A DNA stretch of 30,258 bases, taken from NCBI GenBank assembly GCA_002441265.1, contig DJVQ01000064.1:1-30258 (forward strand). The letters are read 5' to 3'. Below the pieces are notes generated by a model that worked only from the letters and a program-made list of their open reading frames with translations, was not told the DNA's origin and did not search any database. The position numbers and the translations under genes are program-made. The stretch is from Syntrophaceae bacterium UBA6252. GTDB lineage: Bacteria; Desulfobacterota; Syntrophia; Syntrophales; UBA6807. Each line of letters begins with the position of its first letter. The stretch's first letter is position 1. Of the stretch, positions 23,471 through 30,140 are shown in pieces.

Positions 23471-24391
23471 TCACTCCCCTTTTTTCCGGAGTTTCAGAAT
23501 TTCCCTCGCCTCGTCCGGGGTCGCCGGTTCGAGATCGAACTCGCCCATGATGCGCACCATCTTCTCCACGAGTTCGGCATTGCTCTTGCACGGAACCCCC
23601 TTCGACAGGTAGAGGTTGTCCTCCATCCCGACGCGGACGTTCCCGCCCAGGAAGAGAGCGGTGGCGCACATGGGGAACTCCATCCTCCCGGCGCTCAGGA
23701 CGGACCAGTTGTAGTTTCCCTGCCCGAAGAGGCGGTCCGCCGTCTGGTGGAGATGCATGAGGTCGTAAACCGTGCCGCCGATGCCCCCAAGGATGCCCGT
23801 GACGAACTGGAGGAAAACGGGAGCTTCCAGGACGCCCTTCTTCAGGAGGTACTGGACGTTGTAGAGGTGTCCCACGTCATAGATCTCGAGTTCCGGTTTC
23901 GTGCCGTTTTCCTTCATGATCCGGCACATGCCCTCCATGGTCTTGAACGTGTTGACAAAAACGAAATCGTGGGTGGCGCTCACATAGGGCACCTCCCAGG
24001 CGAATTTTGCGTCCTTCAGCATGCCTGCCAGGGGGAAGATTCCGAAATTGATGCTCCCTGCGTTCATGGAGGAAAGCTCCGGCCTGAAGGCGGGAACCAC
24101 CGACGCCCGCTCCTCCACGGTCATCCCCACGCCCCCTCCGGTGGTGATGCACAGAAGAACGTCCGATTCCGCCCGGATCGTTTCCACGATCCCCCGGAAA
24201 ATATTCAGGTCCGGCGTAGGCCTCCCGTCCTCGGGACTCCGTGCATGAATGTGGACCGACGCCGCCCCGGCCTTCGCCGCGTCGATGGCCTGCCGGGCGA
24301 TGTCCTCGGGCTTCCACGGCAGATAAGGGGAAAGGCTCGGCGTGTGAATGGATCCGGTAATGGCGCAACTGACGATTCTCTTATTCGACAT
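23471..24391 (-). CDS. Beta-keto acid cleavage enzyme (BKACE, DUF849)
   Basis: Family enzymes react a beta-keto acid with acetyl-CoA to give acetoacetate and a new acyl-CoA; Kce of lysine fermentation is the type member. The 306-residue TIM-barrel protein has the opening ITGSIHTPSLSPYLP (11-25), the zinc ligands His47 and His49 in SVHIHARSPEDG, and NVRVGMEDNLYLSKG (251-265) with the conserved Glu257. The ATG at 24391 is chosen because homology starts at MSNKRIVSCAITG; an upstream in-frame GTG would overlap the sigma-54 promoter. It is the first gene of the operon BKACE - acyl-CoA dehydrogenase - etfB - etfA. None of the lysine-fermentation aminomutase genes is nearby, so 3-keto-5-aminohexanoate is not the obvious substrate. 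Confidence 0.9.
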   Translation of the reverse strand: MSNKRIVSCAITGSIHTPSLSPYLPWKPEDIARQAIDAAKAGAASVHIHARSPEDGRPTPDLNIFRGIVETIRAESDVLLCITTGGGVGMTVEERASVVPAFRPELSSMNAGSINFGIFPLAGMLKDAKFAWEVPYVSATHDFVFVNTFKTMEGMCRIMKENGTKPELEIYDVGHLYNVQYLLKKGVLEAPVFLQFVTGILGGIGGTVYDLMHLHQTADRLFGQGNYNWSVLSAGRMEFPMCATALFLGGNVRVGMEDNLYLSKGVPCKSNAELVEKMVRIMGEFDLEPATPDEAREILKLRKKGE

Positions 24392-24449
24392 GACTCTTAT
24401 CCTCTCTTGCTCGATATTCCCCGGGCGATACCCGTTCCGGGATGTAATT

Positions 24450-24465
24450 AGCATAAAAAATGCCA
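24450..24465 (-). promoter_or_regulatory. Sigma-54 (-24/-12) promoter P2
   Basis: The minus strand reads TGGCATTTTTTATGCT, with GG-N10-GC spacing and a TGGCA -24 element identical to that of P1. Transcription would start near 24438, leaving a leader of about 47 bases before the BKACE ATG. Tandem dyads lie about 100-120 bp upstream. Confidence 0.72.
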
Positions 24466-24551
24466 CTGCCCCGGGAATCCCCGTGTCCCTGAAATTCCGG
24501 AGGATTGTCCCCGCGGGGGATCCCCGGAGCCGGCGGCGGGAGGGTAAAAAC

Positions 24552-24585
24552 TGTCAACATTCGGACAAAAGTTCAGATACCGACG
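24552..24585. promoter_or_regulatory. Tandem activator-binding dyads (candidate UAS) for P2
   Basis: TGTCAACATTCGGACA (24552-24567) is a perfect TGTC-N3-AT-N3-GACA dyad; AGTTCAGATACCGACG (24570-24585) is a weaker second site that keeps GT(T), the central AT and GAC. Their centres are 18 bp apart, as in the P1 pair, and 102 and 120 bp from the middle of P2, exactly 10 bp further than at P1. They lie between the P2 promoter and the end of the upstream dehydrogenase gene (stop at 24596-24598). Confidence 0.68.
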
Positions 24586-24595
24586 GGCCGGTTCC

Positions 24596-25861
24596 CTACC
24601 ATCCCTTGCTCCACATCTCTTCGTCCTCGTAGACCTTCTCGTCCACGGCATGGGATTCCTGGGCGTCATCCTCGATCATTCTTCCGGAGAGCCGGTCCTT
24701 CAGAACCTCGTCGTAATATTCATGCTGGATGAGAAGATTCATGATCTCGTTCGTCCCCGTCCAGATCTGGATGAGACGGGCGTCCCGGACCATCTTCTCG
24801 ATGGGAAACACGTTCGTGTAGCCGATCCCGCCGACGATCCGCATGGCAATGTTGCACACTTCCCAGGCCGTGTCCGTGGCGAATTTCTTTGCCTCGCTGA
24901 CGAGCCTCCTCGCCGCGGGCACGCGGGCCTCCACCGCCTTCCCGGCGGCGATGGTGATCGCCCTCGCCGCGTCGAGCCGGGTGACGGCCTCGGCCACCTG
25001 AAAGCTCACCCCTTCGAAGCGCCGGATCTTCTGGCCGAAAGCCTTCCTCCGGTCGCTGTAACGGACAGCCACCTCCAGAGGCGCCCGGGCGATGCCGAGG
25101 GAGGCGCCGGCGGAGGTCATCCGCTCGGGCACCATCATGGTATTGAAGATGTGGGCCCCCTGGTGGAGTTCCCCGATGAGGTTCGATTCGGGCACCTTGA
25201 CGTCCCGGAAGAGAAGCCTGCCCGTCCCGCCGCCCCGGGTCCCGAGAAGGCCGTAGAGGTACTTTGCTTCCACGCCGGGCCGGTCGGCCTCGATGAGGAT
25301 CAGGCTGATCCGTTCGTGGGGTTTCCCGTCGGGATTCGTGTTGCAGTAAACGATAAAGAAGTCCGCCCCGTCGGCGGCGACGACGAACCGCTTCTGACCC
25401 CGGATGGTGAAATACCCGTCCTTCAGTTCCGCCCGGGTGGTGGCGCCGAAGAAATCCGACCCGCCCCGCGGCTCGGTGAGCGCTTCCGCGGAGACAAGGT
25501 CCCCCTTCAGCATGGGCTTCAGGAACTTTTCCTTCAGCTCGTCCGAACCGAAGACGTTCAGGGCCTCGCCGACGATGGAAGGCATGGCGAAGGCGCATCC
25601 CAGGGCGGTCCCCAAGACCCCGATTTCCTCCAGGGCGGCCACCTCGGCGGCCCAACTGAGACCCCGCCCGCCGTATTTCACGGGAAACCGCAGGCCGAGC
25701 AGGTTTCTTTCCCCCAGGGCCTTGACGTATTCCCTGGGATACCGGATTTCGTCCCGGTCCATCTTCTTCACGAGATCCGGGGACACTTCATTTTTCACGA
25801 ATTCCCGCACCTCCTCCCGGAGGGCGATCTCTTCACGGGTCAGCAGAACGTCCTGAAGCAT
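24596..25861 (-). CDS. Acyl-CoA dehydrogenase with Glu at the isovaleryl-type position
   Basis: FAD-dependent dehydrogenase of 421 residues, longer than its four paralogues here because of an extended C-terminal tail (after NLLIQHEYYDEVLKDRL, acidic and non-conserved). It has ALTEPRGGSD (127-136), RFVVAADGAD (158-167) and GGIGYTNVFPIEKMVRDARLIQIWTGTNEIM; the medium-chain Glu position is Thr (IWTGTNE), and Glu246 in MMVPERMTSA matches the isovaleryl-type base. The ATG at 25861 follows AAGGAGGAA with proper spacing. It lies 124 bp after the AbfD/HpaB-like gene and is probably co-transcribed with it. The 124-bp gap holds no recognised promoter. Confidence 0.9.
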   Translation of the reverse strand: MLQDVLLTREEIALREEVREFVKNEVSPDLVKKMDRDEIRYPREYVKALGERNLLGLRFPVKYGGRGLSWAAEVAALEEIGVLGTALGCAFAMPSIVGEALNVFGSDELKEKFLKPMLKGDLVSAEALTEPRGGSDFFGATTRAELKDGYFTIRGQKRFVVAADGADFFIVYCNTNPDGKPHERISLILIEADRPGVEAKYLYGLLGTRGGGTGRLLFRDVKVPESNLIGELHQGAHIFNTMMVPERMTSAGASLGIARAPLEVAVRYSDRRKAFGQKIRRFEGVSFQVAEAVTRLDAARAITIAAGKAVEARVPAARRLVSEAKKFATDTAWEVCNIAMRIVGGIGYTNVFPIEKMVRDARLIQIWTGTNEIMNLLIQHEYYDEVLKDRLSGRMIEDDAQESHAVDEKVYEDEEMWSKGW

Positions 25862-25985
25862 GGGTTCCTCCTTATTCACGATGGTCGTTCCCGCTCCGGG
25901 AGCCCCGGGACGGGGAATATCGGTTCGGGCCCGCCCCCCCGCGTCCCATTCGGACCCGGGCGCCTGCGGGCATTTTCCTTCGGGA

Positions 25986-27452
25986 TCACTTCTTTCCTAT
26001 TCCGGCGAGCCGTTCCGCGGCCTTCCTGTTCCTGCCGAAATCGGTGAGAAGCCTGAAATTCAGTCTCTGCGTCGCCGGCGGTCCGGCGGCGATGACGGAC
26101 AGAATGGGGGTGATGGAGGCAAGGCCGGAAAGGGACTCGGCAAGCCGGGCCATCCGGAGCCGGTCCTCCACGGGAACCCCGTTTCTTCCCTTGTGGTATT
26201 TCCTGAGGAGATCCCCCACGCCGGGGATTTCCAGGTCCGCCCCGGAAGGACGGGTCACCAGGATCCCCCCGCCGATCTCGGCAAGTTTCTGCGCACACCG
26301 GACAAGCGCCCCGTTCATGAAGAGCTTGGCCGCGTTGACGAAAAACGTGTTGGGACAAAGAACGCCCGAGGTGGTCGCGTCGGGCATGGCGGCGGCACCG
26401 GCGGCAAGGCCGAAGATCGTTTCGGAATCGATGCTCATGTCGATCAGTTTCTCCCGGATGTGCCCCACCTTTCCCACGCCGTTGTAATCGGCCATGGCCT
26501 CGGCGGCGCCGATGCACAGGTCGATGTACCCGCTCCTGCAGGCGGAGGACGAAAGGCGTTGGTAATCGGAAAACCGGTGGACCAGAAGCCGCGTCGCATT
26601 CCATTCGCCGCAGAGGAACACCCTCTCGGTGGGAATGAAGACGTGATCGAAGATAACATGGGCGCTCTGGTGCATCCCGAAGGCGGCGTTCCCGATGTCC
26701 CCAGGCTCCATGGCCAGCAATTTGGCATTGCAGCACGCGGAATCATTCACGAAGGAGACTCCCGGGGCGTCGGCGGGAACGGCAAAGGCAACGGCGTAGT
26801 CCCCGTCCTCCGGGCCGAGGGCGGTGGTCGGAACGGCAAGCAGTTCCTGGGCGAAGGGCGCTCCCGACTGCTGGAGCTTGGCCCCGTTCACCACAATGCC
26901 GTCCTTTCTTCGCTCGACGATCCGAACGAACAGATCGGGGTCCTCCTGCAGGTGGGGAGGAAGGGACCTGTCCCCCTTGGCGTCGGTGATGTTCCCCATG
27001 ACGGCGAGGTTCCCTTCGTGAACCTTTTTCATGAACGCCTTGAACCGCTCGTGGTAGACCGTTTTCCCCCCCGTGGCGCGGTCCACCTCCTCCGTAACGG
27101 ACCAAAGGGGGTTGATCACCGCACCGGCGATGCACCGCCCGCCGAAGCACCCCCCCGTGTATCGCATGAGCGCCCGCTGCATTTCGATCCGGGCCACCAG
27201 ATCCTCTTTCGTCCGGACGATCTGAAGAAAACGGCTCACCCGGCCGCCGGTCAGGGCGCTCTGCGCGACCAGGAGCCGGTGAAGCCCGGGATCCAGATTG
27301 GGATCGCTTTCCAGGTCATAGGTTGTCCTGAGGCAGTTGAACGCCGGCCGCAGGAGGGGATGATCCCAGAAGTCATCGACCTTCCGGCCTCCGACATAGA
27401 CCGTCTTCTTCATGTTCCGCAGTGACTTGAGATATTCGTCTCCGTTCATCAT
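25986..27452 (-). CDS. AbfD/HpaB-family flavoprotein (4-hydroxybutyryl-CoA dehydratase-like), altered cluster ligands
   Basis: A 488-residue member of the family of 4-hydroxybutyryl-CoA dehydratase/vinylacetyl-CoA isomerase (AbfD, about 490 residues) and 4-hydroxyphenylacetate 3-hydroxylase. Shared blocks include DHPLLRPAFNCLRTTYDL (30-47), TDAKGDRSLPPHLQEDPDLF, VFIPTERVFLCGEW and EDRLRMARLAESL near the C terminus. Aligned from memory to AbfD, the cluster ligands differ: the Cys99-x3-Cys103 pair is Cys102-x4-Cys107 (GGCFGGRC), His292 aligns with Gln298, and only the last Cys (Cys305) is kept. So radical dehydration by a [4Fe-4S] cluster is not assured. The start is the first of two adjacent ATGs, after GGGAGGG. 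A sigma-54-like promoter lies about 190 bp upstream. Confidence 0.8.
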   Translation of the reverse strand: MMNGDEYLKSLRNMKKTVYVGGRKVDDFWDHPLLRPAFNCLRTTYDLESDPNLDPGLHRLLVAQSALTGGRVSRFLQIVRTKEDLVARIEMQRALMRYTGGCFGGRCIAGAVINPLWSVTEEVDRATGGKTVYHERFKAFMKKVHEGNLAVMGNITDAKGDRSLPPHLQEDPDLFVRIVERRKDGIVVNGAKLQQSGAPFAQELLAVPTTALGPEDGDYAVAFAVPADAPGVSFVNDSACCNAKLLAMEPGDIGNAAFGMHQSAHVIFDHVFIPTERVFLCGEWNATRLLVHRFSDYQRLSSSACRSGYIDLCIGAAEAMADYNGVGKVGHIREKLIDMSIDSETIFGLAAGAAAMPDATTSGVLCPNTFFVNAAKLFMNGALVRCAQKLAEIGGGILVTRPSGADLEIPGVGDLLRKYHKGRNGVPVEDRLRMARLAESLSGLASITPILSVIAAGPPATQRLNFRLLTDFGRNRKAAERLAGIGKK

Positions 27453-27519
27453 GGCCGTCACCCTCCCTTTCAGAATCCGGCCCCCGATGCCGGCGGCATG
27501 CACGGGCACGGAAGCCTCC

Positions 27520-27535
27520 TGTCGAAATATCGACA
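27520..27535. promoter_or_regulatory. Perfect TGTC-N3-AT-N3-GACA dyad in the AbfD-like gene leader
   Basis: TGTCGAAATATCGACA matches the dyad found at P1 and P2 and lies within an 8-bp perfect hairpin (27518-27525 with 27530-27537, loop AATA). It is about 119 bp downstream of the P3 promoter rather than upstream, with no second site 18 bp away, so its role as an activator site is less sure than for the other two pairs. Confidence 0.45.
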
Positions 27536-27638
27536 GGGCCGCGAGGCGCCTCCGCCCCCCGCCGGATTCTTTCCCATGGAACTTCAATGGGTTGAAACCG
27601 CGCCCGGGGTGCGCCGCAGCCTGCGCCATTCTTGTCAT

Positions 27639-27654
27639 TGCAATTCCTCAGCCA
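27639..27654 (-). promoter_or_regulatory. Sigma-54 (-24/-12) promoter P3
   Basis: The minus strand reads TGGCTGAGGAATTGCA: GG-N10-GC with a perfect TTGCA -12 element and TGGC at -24. The predicted start near 27627 leaves a leader of about 175 bases before the AbfD-like gene, containing the dyad at 27520-27535. No matching dyad was found upstream. Confidence 0.6.
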
Positions 27655-27669
27655 GATCCTCCGTCCCCG

Positions 27670-27705
27670 GGGCAAGGCAGCATATGGACTTTTTACGAAG
27701 CCGTC
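27670..27705 (+). repeat. Partial copy of the 118-bp dispersed repeat, overlapping a stop codon
   Basis: GGGCAAGGCAGCATATGGAC followed by TTTTTACGAAGCCGTC matches the right 36 bases of the repeat. Its last two bases are part of the stop codon (27704-27706) of the minus-strand acyl-CoA dehydrogenase, the same relation to a dehydrogenase 3' end as copy A. Confidence 0.85.
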
Positions 27706-28843
27706 AAAGGTTCCGGCTGATGACGATCCGCTGCACCTCCGAAGTCCCCTCGACGATCTGAAGAATCTTGCATCCTTTGAAATACCGTGAAACGGGGTAT
27801 TCGTTCATGAATCCGTACCCCCCGTGGATCTGGAAAGCGTCGCTCGCCGCCCGCTCGCACATCTCCGACGCGAAGAGCTTTGCGTAGGCCGCCTCGAGAA
27901 CGTGGGGCAGGCCGTTGTCCTTCAACCATGCCGCCTTGAGGTACATGTTCCTGGCAAGTTCTATGTTCATGGCCATGTCGGCGATCTTGAAGGAAACGGC
28001 CTGGAACTGGTAAATGGGCCGTCCGAACTGGACCCGCTCCCTGGCGTACCGGAGGGAAGCCTCGAAGCAGGCCCGGGCGAGTCCCACGCTCATGGCGGCG
28101 ACACTGATCCTCCCCGTCTGCAGGACGGCAAGGTGCTGGCTCAGCCCCTTCCTTTCCTTCCCCAGGAAATGATCCCCCGGAATGCGGCAGTCCTCGAAGA
28201 TGCACTCGTGGGTGGCCGAATGCTGCCAGGCCATCTTGTCATACTTCTTCCCGAGCCGGAATCCGGGCGTTCCCTTCGGAACGATGAAGGTATCGATCGC
28301 CTTCTCCCCCGTCCCGCCGCCTGTGACGGCCGTGACGATCACGAGGGAAGCGTTCCGGAAGCCTATGTTCGTGATGAACTGCTTCGTCCCGTTGATCACC
28401 CACGAATCCCCGTCCGGGACGGCGGTGGTTCTCGTCGCCCCCGCGTCGGAGCCTGCCCCGGGTTCGGTGAGGCCGAACGCCCCGATCTCGGTTCCCCCGG
28501 CCATGGGAACGAGCCATTTCCTCTTCTGCGCCTCCGTCCCGAACACCTGGAGTTCCTGGGCGACGACGCAGGTCGTCACGTCGAGAAGCCCGCCGAGGCT
28601 CGCATCTCCCCGGGAGATTTCCTCGATGCACAGATGCATCCCCACCCAGTCCCCGCCGCTCCCGCCGTCCTCCGGGGAAAACGGGATCCCCATCATTCCG
28701 AGACCGGCCATCCGTTCCATGATGTCGTAGGGATACTCGCCGGTCCGCTCCATTTCCTCCGCCCGGGGAACGATGACGTCCTCGGTGAACTTTGCCGCCG
28801 TGTCCCGGATCATCCGCTGTTCTTCGGTCAGATGAAAGTTCAT
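27704..28843 (-). CDS. Acyl-CoA dehydrogenase, short/medium-chain-type catalytic Glu
   Basis: FAD-dependent dehydrogenase of 379 residues. It has FGLTEPGAGSD (123-133), QFITNIGFRNA (155-165), RERVQFGRPIYQFQ (268-281), and GGYGFMNEYPVSRYFKGCKILQIVEGTSEVQR with Glu365 at the medium-chain base position. The isovaleryl-type position is Gly (VLQTGRIS). This is the classical short/medium-chain layout, so of the five dehydrogenases here it is the most likely to act in ordinary beta-oxidation. The ATG at 28843 is where homology begins; the open frame upstream overlaps the thiolase gene. It lies 17 bp after that thiolase gene in a two-gene operon. Its stop codon sits in a repeat end. Confidence 0.93.
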   Translation of the reverse strand: MNFHLTEEQRMIRDTAAKFTEDVIVPRAEEMERTGEYPYDIMERMAGLGMMGIPFSPEDGGSGGDWVGMHLCIEEISRGDASLGGLLDVTTCVVAQELQVFGTEAQKRKWLVPMAGGTEIGAFGLTEPGAGSDAGATRTTAVPDGDSWVINGTKQFITNIGFRNASLVIVTAVTGGGTGEKAIDTFIVPKGTPGFRLGKKYDKMAWQHSATHECIFEDCRIPGDHFLGKERKGLSQHLAVLQTGRISVAAMSVGLARACFEASLRYARERVQFGRPIYQFQAVSFKIADMAMNIELARNMYLKAAWLKDNGLPHVLEAAYAKLFASEMCERAASDAFQIHGGYGFMNEYPVSRYFKGCKILQIVEGTSEVQRIVISRNL

Positions 28844-28860
28844 GCCCCCCCCTTTCCCGC

Positions 28861-30084
28861 TCACCGGTCCACCCGAAGGATGACCGCCTCTCCCTGGGCC
28901 AGGCCCCCGCAGATGGCCGCGGCCCCCCAGCCGCCGCCTCTCCTCCGGAGTTCGTAGGCCAGGGTCATCGCGATCCGGCCCGCGCTCGCCCCGACGGGAT
29001 GGCCGATGGCGATGGCCCCGCCGTTCACGTTGGTTCTCTCCCGGAGTTCCTCCCACCGCCGGTCGTCGCCCCCTGCCAGGATCTTCGTGGACACGAGGGG
29101 CATTGCGGCAAAGGCCTCGTTGATCTCCAGGAGATCGACCCGGTCCAGGGACAGCCCCGCCGCTTCGAGCCCCTTCCGTATCGTAAAGGCCGGAACGACG
29201 GCGATCCCCCTGGGTTCGGTGGCGGTCGCCACGGAAGCGACGATCGTCGCGAGGGGTTCGAGTCCGAACGCGTCCGCCTTCGCCCGGGTCATGAAAAGGA
29301 TGGCGCTCGCCCCGGCGCTCATCGGCGGGGCGTTCCCCGCCGTGACCGTCGGGCTCCCGTAAATCGGTTTCAGTTTCGCCAGGGACTCCAGGGTCGTTTT
29401 CCGGGGACTCTCGTCCCGGTCGATGACCAGGGGTTCTCCCTTCGTCCGGGGAATCACGACGGGAACGAGTTCCTCCCCCACCCGGAACTTCCCAGCGGCG
29501 AAGGCCTCCTGGTATCGTTCCTGGCTCAGGAGGGCCCACCGGTCCTGCATGTCCCGGGTCACTCCCTGTTCCAGGGCCACTTCTCCCGCGTCCACGGCCA
29601 CCGAGTTGAAGCCCTTGGCCCGGTAGCCGATTTCGTACATGTTATCGACGAGCGTGATGGGGCCGAGCCGGACCCCCCGCCGGAGCCCCGGTGCGAGGTG
29701 CGGTGTCCGGGGCATGTTTTCCGCCCCGACGGCCATGCAGACCTCCGCCTCTCCCGCCCGGACGGCCCGCACACCCATCCGTAGGGCCGTGAGGGAGGAA
29801 CAGCAGGCCCGGTCCAGGGTGAGCGAGATGTTTTCCGGGGGAAATCCCGCAAGGAGGGTCGCCTGCCGCGCCGGCACGTCCGTCTCCAGGGCGCACTCGG
29901 CGAGAACGCAGCTCCCGTAATTGATCTCATCCACCGCCGACGGCGGTATGCCCGCCCGGCGGACCGCCTCCTTCATGACGATCATCCCCAGGTCGATGCT
30001 GGGAATGTCGGCCATGGCCGAGTCGAACCGGCTGAAGGGCGTGCGGACGGCGCTGACCATGACGATATCCTGATTCGTGTTCAT
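28861..30084 (-). CDS. Acetyl-CoA acetyltransferase (thiolase, FadA/AtoB family)
   Basis: Cleaves a 3-ketoacyl-CoA with CoA, or condenses two acetyl-CoA. The 407-residue protein has the full classical active site: Cys94 in DRACCSSLTA, Asn322 in EINEAFAAMP, His362 in GGAIAIGHPVGAS and Cys392 in ICGGLAQGE. The nucleophile motif is slightly unusual, with Cys95 where Gly or Ala is common and Ser97 where Gly is. Compared with the two thiolase-fold genes at 12812-15136, which have lost several of these residues, this is the normal beta-oxidation enzyme. It is the first gene of an operon with the downstream acyl-CoA dehydrogenase. A repeat copy begins 57 bp upstream; no promoter was recognised between. 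Confidence 0.94.
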   Translation of the reverse strand: MNTNQDIVMVSAVRTPFSRFDSAMADIPSIDLGMIVMKEAVRRAGIPPSAVDEINYGSCVLAECALETDVPARQATLLAGFPPENISLTLDRACCSSLTALRMGVRAVRAGEAEVCMAVGAENMPRTPHLAPGLRRGVRLGPITLVDNMYEIGYRAKGFNSVAVDAGEVALEQGVTRDMQDRWALLSQERYQEAFAAGKFRVGEELVPVVIPRTKGEPLVIDRDESPRKTTLESLAKLKPIYGSPTVTAGNAPPMSAGASAILFMTRAKADAFGLEPLATIVASVATATEPRGIAVVPAFTIRKGLEAAGLSLDRVDLLEINEAFAAMPLVSTKILAGGDDRRWEELRERTNVNGGAIAIGHPVGASAGRIAMTLAYELRRRGGGWGAAAICGGLAQGEAVILRVDR

Positions 30085-30140
30085 GGCGGTTCCCGATCCT
30101 TTCTACCCTTTCCAGGGAAATCATTTCGCCGAAAGCCTGA

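Noticed and set aside
20589..24391. Lysine fermentation operon
   Set aside because: BKACE, dehydrogenase and ETF fit, but aminomutase, 3,5-diaminohexanoate dehydrogenase and ammonia-lyase genes are absent from the window.
25886..25910. GC-N10-CC spacing upstream of the 421-residue dehydrogenase, as a further sigma-54 promoter
   Set aside because: The -24 and -12 elements around the GG/GC pairs do not match (no TGGC, no TGC), and GC-rich sequence gives such spacing by chance.
27681..27689. CATATGGAC in the repeat as an activator half-site (it matches part of 17331-17339)
   Set aside because: It is part of the repeat's fixed sequence and lacks the TGTC-N3-AT-N3-GACA symmetry at the right spacing.
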